The notes: generated by a model not told the origin, from the letters alone. Numbered from the stretch's first letter, positions 53,388 to 62,630 are shown. The stretch is DNA of 64,000 nucleotides from Tolypothrix tenuis PCC 7101 (GCF_002368295.1 NZ_AP018248.1:4154767-4218766); one strand, 5' to 3'. Numbers and translations: made by a program.

Positions 53388-54608
53388 ATGCCTACCTATG
53401 TTGCCCGTGTGCGGGACTCACAAGGAAAATCTAGAACAGAAAAATTTTCGGCTGAATCATTAGCTCAAGCCCGTACTAATCTGAGAGACCAAGGTTTAGT
53501 TGTTCAAGACTTGAAAGAGTCTAAGGGCGGATTCAGCTTTGATTTGCAGAAATTTCAGACATCAATGGTCAAAGTTACTGTGAAGGATAAAGCGGTTTTC
53601 TCTCGCCAATTTGCTGTTTTGACAAATGCAGGTGTAGCGATTGTTAGAAGTTTGGGAGTACTTTCTGAGCAGTGTAGCAATCCTAAATTAAAAGTCGCTT
53701 TGAATGATATTAGCAATGATGTTCAAAGCGGGACAAATCTTTCCGATGCTATGCGGAAGCATCCTGATTGCTTTGATAATTTGTATGTCAGTATGGTGCA
53801 AGCTGGGGAAATTGGTGGGGTGCTAGACGACGTATTAAACCGATTAGCGAAGCTGTTAGAGGATGTAGCACGCCTACAAAACCAAATCAAAGCGGCATTA
53901 TCTTATCCTGTGGTTGTTGGTGTTTTAGCAACATCAATCTTTGTTGGGATGACTGTTTTCCTAATTCCAATTTTTGCCAAAATATTTAAAGACATCGGTA
54001 TAGATTTACCTCCTTTAACACAATTTTTGATGGATTGTAGTGCAATATTACGCAGTTTATGGTCTGTCGTAATTATTGCTGGATTTATCGGTTTATCGAT
54101 TGCCTATAAGCAGTATTATAAAACTGCTGTTGGTAAACTAACTATCGACCGTATTTCTTTAAAGGTGCCTTTATTTGGTGATTTGATTCAAAAATCATCA
54201 GTTGCCCGCTTTAGCCGTACTTTTGGGTCATTGACTCGTTCTGGTGTACCTATCCTTACTTGTTTAGAAATTGTCCGGGATACATCAGGAAATCAAATTG
54301 TTGCTAATGCTATCGATGCCGCCCGGATAGAAATTCAACAAGGAGGCATGATTAGCGCTGCTTTGCAAAAAGAAGCAGTGTTTCCCGCTATGGCAATTCA
54401 GATGATTAGTATTGGTGAAGAAACCGGGGAATTAGATGGAATGTTAATGAAAGTTGCTGACTTCTATGAAGATGAAGTTGAGCAAGCAGTTAAAGCATTA
54501 ACTAGTGTTTTAGAACCACTAATGATTGTGGTTTTAGGGGGTATGGTCGGTACAATTTTGTTAGCAATGTATCTGCCTATGTTCAAGGTATTTGAAAAGA
54601 TGGGCTAA
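53388..54608 (+). CDS. pilC: Type IV pilus inner-membrane platform protein PilC
   Basis: 406 residues, type II secretion F family. Two tandem GspF domains: first about 70-190 (FSRQFAVLTNAGVAIVRSL), second about 270-395 (FSRTFGSLTRSGVPILTCLE), with membrane spans VVVGVLATSIFVGMTVFLIPIF, LWSVVIIAGFIGLSIAY and PLMIVVLGGMVGTILLAMYLPMF. It anchors the pilus and the PilB/PilT motors. It follows pilT on the same strand, and a perfect 11-bp hairpin follows its stop codon. Confidence 0.95.
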   Translation: MPTYVARVRDSQGKSRTEKFSAESLAQARTNLRDQGLVVQDLKESKGGFSFDLQKFQTSMVKVTVKDKAVFSRQFAVLTNAGVAIVRSLGVLSEQCSNPKLKVALNDISNDVQSGTNLSDAMRKHPDCFDNLYVSMVQAGEIGGVLDDVLNRLAKLLEDVARLQNQIKAALSYPVVVGVLATSIFVGMTVFLIPIFAKIFKDIGIDLPPLTQFLMDCSAILRSLWSVVIIAGFIGLSIAYKQYYKTAVGKLTIDRISLKVPLFGDLIQKSSVARFSRTFGSLTRSGVPILTCLEIVRDTSGNQIVANAIDAARIEIQQGGMISAALQKEAVFPAMAIQMISIGEETGELDGMLMKVADFYEDEVEQAVKALTSVLEPLMIVVLGGMVGTILLAMYLPMFKVFEKMG

Positions 54609-54624
54609 GAATGTCTAAAGGCTA

Positions 54625-54661
54625 AAGGATGAAATTATCTCATAAGTCAGATTTCATCCTT
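54625..54661 (+). other. Stem-loop after pilC
   Basis: AAGGATGAAAT (54625-54635) pairs perfectly with ATTTCATCCTT (54651-54661), 16 nt after the pilC stop. No T-run follows; it could protect the mRNA end or weaken transcription into the next gene. Confidence 0.65.
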
Positions 54662-54711
54662 ATACCTAACATTTTCTAATTCATATTTCATAGTTCATCT
54701 TTCACAGAAAT

Positions 54712-55269
54712 ATGCCTGTGCAAAAATCTGATTACGAAGCTAGCTTGGCGGAGTATAGTAATCATCTGACTGCGATCGCTTTATTAAAACAGCATCGACC
54801 TTACTTAGAGATGGTTCCTAGCCTGCGCCGTCCAGATGAAAGTGTGATCGCCATTCCTTTGCCTATTGTGCGTTTGCGGCAAATTGAAACAACAGCCACC
54901 CACACAACTTGCTTACCCTGCGATGTAGCAATTCTGATGTGCGATCCTGAGTGGAAAGTGAAAACGGGAGCCGAGATTGTAATTTTTATTCATCGTCCCC
55001 ATGAAGACTTTTCGGAATTATTGGGACGTTGGCGACAAACTCAAGTTCTCTTAGACACAGATTATGAGTGGCTGATGCCTGAACGCCACAGTCATATTTT
55101 GAGTGAAGGAGCTAATACTGTATATCCTTTATTTTTACTTTTTAGTGAGACTTCAGAACGCATTCAGCGAGGTCTTTTAGGAGCAGAACTGCCATTTATT
55201 ATCCAAAAACCCCAACCCATTTTTGAAGAGGAAAGCAGGAATGAAGAGGGTTTAGAGATTATGGATTAG
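54712..55269 (+). CDS. Uncharacterised protein downstream of pilC
   Basis: 185 residues. I do not recognise a named domain. There is no signal peptide or membrane span. The sequence has a helical N-terminus (SDYEASLAEYSNHLTAIALLKQH), a middle with CLPCDVAILMCDPEWK, then IVIFIHRPHEDFSELLGRWRQTQVLLDTDYEWLMPERH and an acidic end EEESRNEEGLEIMD. Three cysteines (C-x2-C and one nine residues on) could bind metal. It lies on the same strand 103 nt after pilC, beyond a hairpin, so a pilus link is only suggested by position. Confidence 0.75.
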   Translation: MPVQKSDYEASLAEYSNHLTAIALLKQHRPYLEMVPSLRRPDESVIAIPLPIVRLRQIETTATHTTCLPCDVAILMCDPEWKVKTGAEIVIFIHRPHEDFSELLGRWRQTQVLLDTDYEWLMPERHSHILSEGANTVYPLFLLFSETSERIQRGLLGAELPFIIQKPQPIFEEESRNEEGLEIMD

Positions 55270-55316
55270 GAACTAGAGTGATGTGAAAATTAATTCTGCT
55301 TTGCATGAAATCTTTG

Positions 55317-55344
55317 CTAGGGGCGAACAGCTGTTCGCCCCTAG
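55317..55344. repeat. Perfect 28-bp palindrome between convergent genes
   Basis: CTAGGGGCGAACAG followed by its exact inverse CTGTTCGCCCCTAG. It sits between a plus-strand gene ending at 55269 and a minus-strand gene ending at 55407, so it may serve as a two-way terminator, or be a dispersed palindrome. Confidence 0.85.
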
Positions 55345-55406
55345 ATTATTTCTAGAGATGTTTAGGAGTGATTAGATTCAGACAGTGAAATCACAGACAA
55401 ATTCCA

Positions 55407-56429
55407 TTACTTCACAAATTGAGGCATAATTTCTGCGGCGGTAAAGATGCCATAGATGCCACGTTGATGCAATTGTTTACCTGCTTTGAGATAGCCAAAA
55501 GCTGGGCCGCAGACGTTGGCTGCCATGCTGGTTTCATCCCCTAGGGTAAAGGTATGGGTAGAAATTTTACCTTCAAAAGTACGCCCTGTGACTTTAACGT
55601 TTGTACTGAGGGGCTTTTTGGGATTACGTGTATCGACTACACCCCCAACAGTAACGCGATCGCGCCCTACTATGCCGGCAAACTCTAACATTACATCATC
55701 GGCGTGTTCCATATTCTCTAAGGTAAGCACGCCATTGGTTTTATCTAGTAAGGCTTCTACTTCTGCGTCGGTCATCATTCTGGCTGCTTCTACTGTATAA
55801 CCAGGCATATGACCAATATCTTCGCGAACGGTGGCGCGATAAGCTTCCCAATTGGCAATTCCCACACCAAAAGTAATTTCCACTTTGTGAATTTCGGCGT
55901 AGCTTTGGGCGGCTAAGGCGGCAGCGGCTGTTAATAGTCCTGGTGTTGCACCACACCCTGTCATGTAAGTAATTCCCGCAGCTTCTAGTTCTGCTTTCAT
56001 AGATAGCAGTTGTTCTACGGCAGTGGTACGCTTAATTGCATCCACCAATACACCCCGCCAGCCAGATTTAATAAATTCTTTGGCTACTGAGGGAATAAAA
56101 TCATTAGGCAGGTTGGGTAAAGCTAGAAAATAACCATCTACAGGTTGAGCGCTGGCGATTAAATCTTGAATACTATTGTTTGTTAAAGTGCCTACAGGCT
56201 CTAAATAACCTAAAGAACCCTGAGCTTGGTAGGTTTGAATGCAAGCATCTGTTTTTAAACCCTCAGCAGCATAGGCGTAACCCTTTTGATCTGCTGCTGC
56301 GACTAAAATCATTTCCCGTTTACCAGCCAGTACCTTGGCGGCTGCTTGTCCGAGTCCACCGAAACCCAGTACTCCTACGCGTATCGCTGGTGAAATATTT
56401 AGAGAACTTTTGACTTGTTCTGGATTCAT
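55407..56429 (-). CDS. Saccharopine-dehydrogenase-like NAD(P)-binding oxidoreductase
   Basis: 340 residues. Rossmann motif VGVLGFGGLGQAAAKVL near the N-terminus, then a middle catalytic-like domain with TGCGATPGLLTAAAALAA. This resembles the saccharopine/carboxynorspermidine dehydrogenase superfamily, which joins or splits amino-acid-type molecules with NAD(P). Substrate unknown; I would not call it lysine metabolism without more evidence. I start at ATG 56429 (MNPEQVKSS); two codons further upstream is a TTG. Confidence 0.75.
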   Translation of the reverse strand: MNPEQVKSSLNISPAIRVGVLGFGGLGQAAAKVLAGKREMILVAAADQKGYAYAAEGLKTDACIQTYQAQGSLGYLEPVGTLTNNSIQDLIASAQPVDGYFLALPNLPNDFIPSVAKEFIKSGWRGVLVDAIKRTTAVEQLLSMKAELEAAGITYMTGCGATPGLLTAAAALAAQSYAEIHKVEITFGVGIANWEAYRATVREDIGHMPGYTVEAARMMTDAEVEALLDKTNGVLTLENMEHADDVMLEFAGIVGRDRVTVGGVVDTRNPKKPLSTNVKVTGRTFEGKISTHTFTLGDETSMAANVCGPAFGYLKAGKQLHQRGIYGIFTAAEIMPQFVK

Positions 56430-56681
56430 AGTCAATTTGTAGAGTTGAATCGACAGCCTTTATCCTTCAGCATTTCAGCTTGTGGCCTGTGGCTGATGGC
56501 TTTTAGCTATAGAGGTTAATTATCATTCATTATCCGGGGTTCTACCATTCCTAAAATTGTTTTTTACTAAAATTTCTTGGTAAGTACTTTTTGGTTAAGG
56601 GGAAAAAGGGGAATGGGAAAAGGGAAAGGAAAAACCTTTAACCTTTCCCCTGAATTAGTTGATGTCAGTATTTCTGAAAAA

Positions 56682-56876
56682 TTAGGTAGCTGGATAGCCA
56701 GCAGCAGCTAATGCTTCTTTAACTACTGTTTCTGAAGCTTGAGTATCTATAGTGACAAGCTTAGTTTGAGGATCTGCTTGAATATTTGCATTGGCATCGA
56801 CTACTTTAAGTGCATTGGTAATGTTATTTGCACAAGCCGAACAAGCCATATTGGGAACTGTGAGTTGAAGTGTCAT
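56682..56876 (-). CDS. Copper chaperone, heavy-metal-associated (HMA) domain
   Basis: 64 residues from ATG 56876 (MTLQLTVPNMACSAC). The metal site is M10-x-C12-x-x-C15. Size and sequence match the cyanobacterial Atx1/CopZ type, which carries Cu(I) to P-type ATPases for plastocyanin and cytochrome oxidase. A TTG three codons earlier is in frame but is less likely. Upstream on the same strand is a broken DUF305 gene, and DUF305 proteins are often next to copper genes. Confidence 0.92.
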   Translation of the reverse strand: MTLQLTVPNMACSACANNITNALKVVDANANIQADPQTKLVTIDTQASETVVKEALAAAGYPAT

Positions 56877-56904
56877 AAGTTTCAAATGTTGAAGAAATAA
56901 TTAA

Positions 56905-57075
56905 TCAAGACCAGGCTTGATACCATTGCTGCATCTGTTGAATTTCAGCAGTTTGCGATTAGATGATAGCTTGAGCGAGGTCAAGAATTTGTGTATGGTT
57001 AGCGCGATCGCCAACCATCTGTGCCATCATTACAGATGATTCATGGTGAGGAATCATTTGCCGGATCAATTCCAT
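56905..57075 (-). pseudogene. DUF305 gene fragment with an internal stop
   Basis: Read on the minus strand from ATG 57075: MELIRQMIPHHESSVMMAQMV, then a TAA at 56961-56959 after LAQAII, and in the same frame SQTAEIQQMQQWYQAW to a TGA at 56907-56905. MIPHHES and the Q-rich WY..W ending are those of DUF305 (ferritin-like, metal or copper linked). The N-terminal half is missing and one codon has become a stop, so the gene is dead. It is 28 bp upstream of the copper chaperone. Confidence 0.85.
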
Positions 57076-57152
57076 ACTTATCCTAAACTCTCTAGTCAGG
57101 TGGAGAGTCTAGCTAGATTACAAGCATTTTTGGAAAAGTTAATATTTATTGG

Positions 57153-57210
57153 AAGTCGGCGGGAAACTCCATCCCCTTGTGGGTGTAGAGGGATAGCCGC
57201 CCGCCGACTT
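57153..57210. repeat. Inverted repeat AAGTCGGCGGG...CCCGCCGACTT
   Basis: 11-bp perfect arms at 57153-57163 and 57200-57210. Between them is ACTCCATCCCCTTGTGGGTG, which recurs at 57285-57304. Confidence 0.8.
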
Positions 57211-57282
57211 GGGGCATTGGGCATTGGGCATTGGGAACTCTTCCCCATTCCCCATTCCCCATTCCCCATTCCCCATGCCCTA
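57211..57282. repeat. Heptamer arrays (GGGCATT)n and (CCCCATT)n
   Basis: Three GGGCATT units followed by about five CCCCATT units, STRR type. Confidence 0.85.
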
Positions 57283-57310
57283 AAACTCCATCCCCTTGTG
57301 GGTGGAGTTT
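57283..57310 (-). terminator. Terminator-like hairpin after the LpxB-related gene
   Basis: On the minus strand AAACTCCACCC and GGGATGGAGTTTT form a stem (57310-57303 with 57290-57283) with T residues at its end, 6 nt beyond the stop of the LpxB-related gene. Confidence 0.6.
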
Positions 57311-57315
57311 TTCAT

Positions 57316-58572
57316 TTACGCAAGCTCAATCGCTGCTGTTACCAAATTGGCTAATTTTTGCGCTGCGCCTGCTTCACCCCGGACATTGCGTAGCTTGAGT
57401 TGCATTTCCTGTAATTTTTCGGGACGAGTCAATAAATCTAAGACCATTTCTCCAATTTCCGGCGCTTGGAGATGTCCCACAAGTTCAGGTACTATCTCTG
57501 ACTGTGCCCAAATATTCGGCCAGGCTAACAAACCTTTGCGTCTCAGAAATAGCCAGTTGATGACCTTGGCAAAGGTCGAACCCAATCCTGGTAAATTAGC
57601 TAGCAAACCTGGTAAACCATCCCAAGAACGCATAGCATCAAGCTGTTGGGTGGGGAGTAAAACAATCATTGGCACAGCTAAAGCACCGAGTTCGGCTGTA
57701 TTTGCGCCTACAGTAGTTAAACAAATACGACATTGAGATAGTAATTTATAGGCTGGCGTTGCTTGTGAAAGTTCTATATTTAAGCCGTTAGCGGTTTTGA
57801 GTAGAGGATGATGTTGGCTATCTTCTGAGACGATTAAGGAAGCACCAGAGCAGCCAAAAGTTTTTATAAAAGGATTTTTTTGAGCATCAGCAAAGCTAGC
57901 TAAAGTTTGTAAATCTAAAGTGGGTGCTACGGGAATGACAAACTTAGTTTGAGGCCTTTTTGCGTGGATGTATTCTGCGATCGCTAATGTTAATGGTACT
58001 CCTTGCGCTAACTTTGCAGCTTTTGACCCCGGTAATAAACCAATGATTTCTGTGCTGACTCCTGAATTTTGAGTATGAAGTGAACTCTGCGCTTCTAACA
58101 TCAAATCACCCACAACAGTAAATTTGTGAGCATATTTCTGAGGAATACGTTCAGCAACTTTCGGTGTCATCACACCAAAGCTATCAATAAAGCTGTACCA
58201 ACGAGCATCCCATTCGGCGTAAATTACTGTTTTGTAACCAAGTTTTTTACCGATGACAACAGGAAAAAATTGATCGCCACCGAGAAAAACTACGACTCCG
58301 AGACTTCTCCAATCCCAATTATCAACAGTTTTTCCCCAGAGTAAAAATTGCCAAAAATGCTCTGCTCCCTGAACTCTATCAACTTCTGGGTAAGAAAGAG
58401 CGATCGCAGCTTCTTTGCCACTAGCATGAGGACAGGGGGATAAAATTACAGAAATCCTCACAGTAGAGCGATCGTTACCCAGTTGTTCCCGCAATGCTTT
58501 CACTACTGGACGTACCCAAGTTGTTACTTCCCCTGGGCCATTGGAGAGAATCAGAATATCTACTGGAGTCAT
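57316..58572 (-). CDS. LpxB-related glycosyltransferase (cyanobacterial/plant form)
   Basis: 418 residues. Begins ILILSNGPGEVTTWVRPVVKAL, like lipid-A-disaccharide synthase LpxB, and has LLPGSKAAKLAQG and TVGANTAELGALAVPMIVLLPT in the C-terminal sugar-nucleotide half (the usual loop is TxSGTATLE). It is a known LpxB-like group in cyanobacteria and plants with an open function. No other lipid A gene is in the window. A terminator-like hairpin follows. Confidence 0.8.
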   Translation of the reverse strand: MTPVDILILSNGPGEVTTWVRPVVKALREQLGNDRSTVRISVILSPCPHASGKEAAIALSYPEVDRVQGAEHFWQFLLWGKTVDNWDWRSLGVVVFLGGDQFFPVVIGKKLGYKTVIYAEWDARWYSFIDSFGVMTPKVAERIPQKYAHKFTVVGDLMLEAQSSLHTQNSGVSTEIIGLLPGSKAAKLAQGVPLTLAIAEYIHAKRPQTKFVIPVAPTLDLQTLASFADAQKNPFIKTFGCSGASLIVSEDSQHHPLLKTANGLNIELSQATPAYKLLSQCRICLTTVGANTAELGALAVPMIVLLPTQQLDAMRSWDGLPGLLANLPGLGSTFAKVINWLFLRRKGLLAWPNIWAQSEIVPELVGHLQAPEIGEMVLDLLTRPEKLQEMQLKLRNVRGEAGAAQKLANLVTAAIELA

Positions 58573-58674
58573 GAGTTAATTTTGAACAGTTGAAAGCTAT
58601 TAGTTAAGAGCAAAAAATTAAGTAATTCGTTCCTAAGTTATGAAGGCACGATACTATTGATATAATTGCAGACT

Positions 58675-59481
58675 ATGTTTGATAATGTCTGCAAATTTCT
58701 AGCCGAATCATTTTCTAGTGATTTTGCAACTTGGCTACTCAATGAACCAGTTACACTCACCAAACTTAGTCCATCAGAATTATCCCTCGAACCTATCCGT
58801 GCGGATGCACTAATTTTGTTGCAGTCAGAGGAAATTGTCCTCCATATCGAATTCCAAACTAAACCTAAAGCCGATATTCCCTTTCGGATGTGTGATTATC
58901 GCTTACGGGTGTATCGCAGATTTCCTCATAAGCAAATGCGTCAGGTTGTCATTTATTTACAACCTAACGATTCTGAGCTAGTTTATCAAACGGAATTTGC
59001 CTTAGAAAACACTTTTCATCGATTTGAAGTTATTCGACTTTGGCAACAGCCAACAGAACTATTTTTGAGTTCTCCAGGTTTGTTACCTTTTGCAACTTTA
59101 AGTCAAACTAACAATCAAACACGAACCTTAGAACAAGTTGCTGAAGCTATTAAAGCAATCAATGATACCCGAATCCGAAGCAATGTTGCTGCGTCAACAG
59201 CGGTGTTAGCTGGGCTAGCATTAAATAAAGACGTGATTAATAGAATTTTGCGGAGTGATATTATGCGCGAATCTGTAATCTATCAAGATATTTTACAAGA
59301 AGGGCTTAAAGAAGGAATAGAGCAAGGTATAGTACAGGGTATTGAGCAAAAAGCGCAAGAGGTTGCTAAAAATATGCTCAATGAGGGAATGGCGATCGCA
59401 TTAATTGCTCGCGTTACTGGTTTAACGGTTGAGCAAGTTGAACAATTACAAGCTCAAACTGATGATAATCAACCTGCATGA
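58675..59481 (+). CDS. Rpn/PD-(D/E)XK nuclease-like protein (transposase-related family)
   Basis: 268 residues from ATG 58675. The nuclease core is IRADALILLQSEEIVLHIEFQTK: Asp in the first strand, then E-x-Q in place of ExK. MCDYRLRVYRRFPHK follows. The C-terminus has GLKEGIEQGIVQGIEQK-type Gly/Glu repeats and a short helix-turn-helix-like end, VTGLTVEQVEQLQ. Relatives such as RpnA promote recombination-like DNA cleavage; the family is very common in cyanobacteria. It stands alone and shows no inverted repeats, so it is not an intact transposon. Confidence 0.78.
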   Translation: MFDNVCKFLAESFSSDFATWLLNEPVTLTKLSPSELSLEPIRADALILLQSEEIVLHIEFQTKPKADIPFRMCDYRLRVYRRFPHKQMRQVVIYLQPNDSELVYQTEFALENTFHRFEVIRLWQQPTELFLSSPGLLPFATLSQTNNQTRTLEQVAEAIKAINDTRIRSNVAASTAVLAGLALNKDVINRILRSDIMRESVIYQDILQEGLKEGIEQGIVQGIEQKAQEVAKNMLNEGMAIALIARVTGLTVEQVEQLQAQTDDNQPA

Positions 59482-59506
59482 TATTGTGCGATCGCTAATT
59501 TTAACC

Positions 59507-60574
59507 CTACCCCTTGTGTTTAGTTGCTAGCAAATCAGTCAATGCTTCCACCAAAGTTTGATTTTGTTCATCCGTACCAATGGTGATGCGTAATTTATCA
59601 TCTAATCTTGGTTGTTTGAAGTAGCGAATTAATATTTTCTGTTCCTTGAGTTTTTGATAGAGGTATTCTGCATTTCCTTGGTGAGGCTGGACTAGTAAAA
59701 AATTTGTTTGGGAATCCCAAACGAGAAAACCTAATTTTTTCAAGTCTGATGCTAGCTGATTTCGTGATGCTTTAATTTTGGCGACACAAGAATTTTTATA
59801 GGCTTGATCAGTGATAGCGGCTGTCGCCACAGCACAGGCGATCGCATCAATGTTATAACTATCTTTAACTTTAAATAATCCATCTAATAACTTAGGATTT
59901 GCTATGCCAAAACCTAAACGCAATCCTGCTAAAGAATACCCTTTAGAAAGTGTGCGGATAATTATGACATTTTCGTATTCATGGACTAAATCTAAAGCAC
60001 TTGATTCTGTAAAATCTACATAAGCTTCATCAATTACTAAAATCCCCGATAATTGACTGGCTAATTTTCGCAGATCTTCATTTGGAACTACATGACCTGA
60101 TGGACTATTAGGAGATGCAATAAATGTGACTGAACCATCAGCAGCAATTAATTCTTTTAAAGGCAAACTATAATCTTCTGGATAAGAAATCTCTAAAATA
60201 TCTGCTGCTTGCATCTCAACTAATGTGCGATATAACACATAAGTTGGCATCGGATAAACTACCTTACGTCCTGGTTCAGTACAAGCACGAATAATGATGC
60301 TTAAAATTTCGTCACTACCATTACCAACGATAATCCAATCGCTAGGAACGCCTAAAACTTTACTAGCAGCTTGGCGAAACTCTCCCCCAAATGGTTCAGG
60401 ATATCGCCGCAACCATTCACCATCAATATTCCGCAGTACTTCTAATGCTGCGGGTGAGGGTGGATAAGGGTTTTCGTTGCTATTGAGTTTAATAATTTTT
60501 GTCCCTCTTGGTGGCTGTTCGCCAGGGACATAGCTAGCCATTGCATCTACATTGGAACGGAAATATTTCGTCAT
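59507..60574 (-). CDS. hisC: Histidinol-phosphate aminotransferase
   Basis: 355 residues, fold-type I PLP enzyme of histidine synthesis. LNSNENPYPPSP at about 30-41, VGNGSDEILS, SPNSPSGH, DEAYVDF, and the PLP lysine in RTLSKGYSLAGLRLG. The usual N-x-P-x-G-H of the family is here NSPSGH. No other his gene is in the window. Cyanobacteria carry more than one HisC-like protein, and this could also serve as an aromatic aminotransferase. Confidence 0.92.
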   Translation of the reverse strand: MTKYFRSNVDAMASYVPGEQPPRGTKIIKLNSNENPYPPSPAALEVLRNIDGEWLRRYPEPFGGEFRQAASKVLGVPSDWIIVGNGSDEILSIIIRACTEPGRKVVYPMPTYVLYRTLVEMQAADILEISYPEDYSLPLKELIAADGSVTFIASPNSPSGHVVPNEDLRKLASQLSGILVIDEAYVDFTESSALDLVHEYENVIIIRTLSKGYSLAGLRLGFGIANPKLLDGLFKVKDSYNIDAIACAVATAAITDQAYKNSCVAKIKASRNQLASDLKKLGFLVWDSQTNFLLVQPHQGNAEYLYQKLKEQKILIRYFKQPRLDDKLRITIGTDEQNQTLVEALTDLLATKHKG

Positions 60575-60798
60575 AACCTATGTATCTTAGAAAAACAGGT
60601 TGTCAAGGAATTTTGGATTTTGGATTGTCTAAATCTCGCATCCGAATTTATCATCTAAAAATTCCAAGATTAATTCCCACCTACAATTCCTAAAGATATC
60701 GTTTTTTGGTGAACAAGAGCTAGACAATAAAATGATGAATGTGATGCATTATTTCCATTGTAGATTTTACTATACATAAATTCTGCATTTCGCAAAGT

Positions 60799-62613
60799 TT
60801 ATGCATAGTTTGTCTTAATTCTTTCTTGGGGAATCACGATCGCAAATTCTGTATAGCCTGGAGTAGAATGACATTCTAGTTGTCCTTGATGCTTTTCAAC
60901 GACAATTTGATAACTAATAGATAAGCCTAATCCTGTACCTTTACCAATACCTTTGGTGGTAAAGAAGGGGTCAAACAAACGTTGGCGAACAGCTTCGCTA
61001 ATACCGGGGCCATTATCTATAATCCGAATTACAACTGCTGGTGCAGACTGCATATTGTAGGGTTTATGATAAAATTCCTCTCTACCTTCAATAGTAGGGT
61101 CACCTTTGTTTAATTCTGTGCAAATTTTGATTTGGCTGGGATTTTCTAATATTTCTTGAGGCGATCGCTGGCGATCGTACTCTTCTAAAGAGTCTATAGC
61201 ATTAGCAATAATGTTCATAAATACTTGGTTTAGTTGTCCTGCATAGCACTCTAATAGCGGTAATTCGCCATATTCTTTGATAACTTGAATTTGGGGACAA
61301 CCATTTTTAGCTTTAAGGCGGTTTTGCAAAATCATTAAAGTACTATCCAACCCATCATGAATATTTACGTGCTTAATTTCCGCTTCATCAAGGCGAGAAA
61401 AATTCCGCAGAGAGAGTACTATTTCCCGAATGCGGTTAGCACCCAGTTTCATAGAATTTAATAGGTTGGGTAAATCTTCTATAATGAAATCGATATCAGC
61501 TTCTTCTATTGCTGCTTGTAATGTCGTCTCAAGTTGAGGATATTGTTGTTGATATAATTGCAATATATATAGTATATCTTCAACATATTTGGTAGCTGGA
61601 TTTAGGTTCCCATAGATGAAATTAATGGGATTATTTATTTCATGAGCAATCCCGGCTACCAGTTGACCCAAACTAGACATCTTTTCTCGGTGAATGAGTT
61701 GCGCTTGAGCTTGCTGTAATTGCTGTAGGGTTTGTTGAAGTTTTTCTTTTTCTTGAATTAAATCAGTTGTACGTCGCTGTACACGATTTTCTAATTCTTG
61801 ATTTACTTGTTCTAATTTGCTTAAGGCTTCTTGTAATGATATTTCTGTATTTTTAGGTTGATTAATATCTATAATAAAACCTAGTAATTGTGTCACTTCT
61901 CCTTGAGAACGCACAATATTGACAATATTCTTTACCCAAATCCAGTTACCATCAGCAGCTAAAAACCGATACTCAACTATGTAATTATCTTGTTGGAGTG
62001 CAGCAACTTGCTGATGTTCTAACACATGGGGTAAATCTTCAGGATGAATGTGCGATCGCCAGAATTGCGGTTGATACCATTGTGCCAATTCATAACCAAA
62101 TAAATCAATTGCTTGTGGCCCTACATAAGTAAACTTATGAGTGCTAGCCTCTGCTTCCCAAGGGACTAATTTGACATTTTCTACTAGTCGCTTGAGACGT
62201 TGGCGAGTTTGCTCTAAGTCTTTTTCTGTCAGCTTACGTAGTGTAATATCATTGGCGATAACAGCATAGTTAGTAGTGATACCTTCGGCATTAGAGATAG
62301 CTTGACCATCTACAAATAGCCAATGTTCTTGCTGATTATTTGATATATAAGAAAACTCAAATTTAAAGCTTTCGCCTTTTAGCAATTGTTCGCGGATATA
62401 AGCTTGTTGAATATTAGTTTTTTCATGAGATGCCAGTACAGAAAAAAACTTTTTTCCTATTAAGATTTCTGCTGGGATTTCTGCAAGTAGCACTAATGCT
62501 TCATTGACCCACTCTATACGTCCAGATCTATCTGTTAATGCCATAAATAAATCGTTGCGATTAGCTAAGGCATTAAACATAGTTAAGGGTAAATTTTGTG
62601 AATCAACTAACAT
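60799..62613 (-). CDS. PAS-domain sensor histidine kinase
   Basis: 604 residues. Two PAS domains (FMALTDRSGRIEWVNEALV at about 21-39, and about 145-255 with a PAC motif VEYRFLAADGNWIWVKNI), a coiled coil (about 265-310), then the phosphoacceptor His in LVAGIAHEINNPINFIYG. The ATPase has NQVFMNIIANAID (N box), DNGPGIS (G1), FFTTKGIGKGTGLGLSI (F and G2). No membrane span, so it is cytoplasmic. The ATG at 62613 has AGGAG 8 nt upstream, better than ATG 62619. It starts 18 nt after the arsC stop on the same strand. No response regulator is adjacent. Confidence 0.93.
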   Translation of the reverse strand: MLVDSQNLPLTMFNALANRNDLFMALTDRSGRIEWVNEALVLLAEIPAEILIGKKFFSVLASHEKTNIQQAYIREQLLKGESFKFEFSYISNNQQEHWLFVDGQAISNAEGITTNYAVIANDITLRKLTEKDLEQTRQRLKRLVENVKLVPWEAEASTHKFTYVGPQAIDLFGYELAQWYQPQFWRSHIHPEDLPHVLEHQQVAALQQDNYIVEYRFLAADGNWIWVKNIVNIVRSQGEVTQLLGFIIDINQPKNTEISLQEALSKLEQVNQELENRVQRRTTDLIQEKEKLQQTLQQLQQAQAQLIHREKMSSLGQLVAGIAHEINNPINFIYGNLNPATKYVEDILYILQLYQQQYPQLETTLQAAIEEADIDFIIEDLPNLLNSMKLGANRIREIVLSLRNFSRLDEAEIKHVNIHDGLDSTLMILQNRLKAKNGCPQIQVIKEYGELPLLECYAGQLNQVFMNIIANAIDSLEEYDRQRSPQEILENPSQIKICTELNKGDPTIEGREEFYHKPYNMQSAPAVVIRIIDNGPGISEAVRQRLFDPFFTTKGIGKGTGLGLSISYQIVVEKHQGQLECHSTPGYTEFAIVIPQERIKTNYA

Positions 62614-62630
62614 TCCCATAACTCCTGTAA

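Noticed and set aside
57043..57354. 103-codon plus-strand frame
   Set aside because: Antisense to the DUF305 fragment, then through heptamer repeats.
58675..59481. A complete transposon around the Rpn-like nuclease
   Set aside because: No terminal inverted repeats or target duplication seen on either side.
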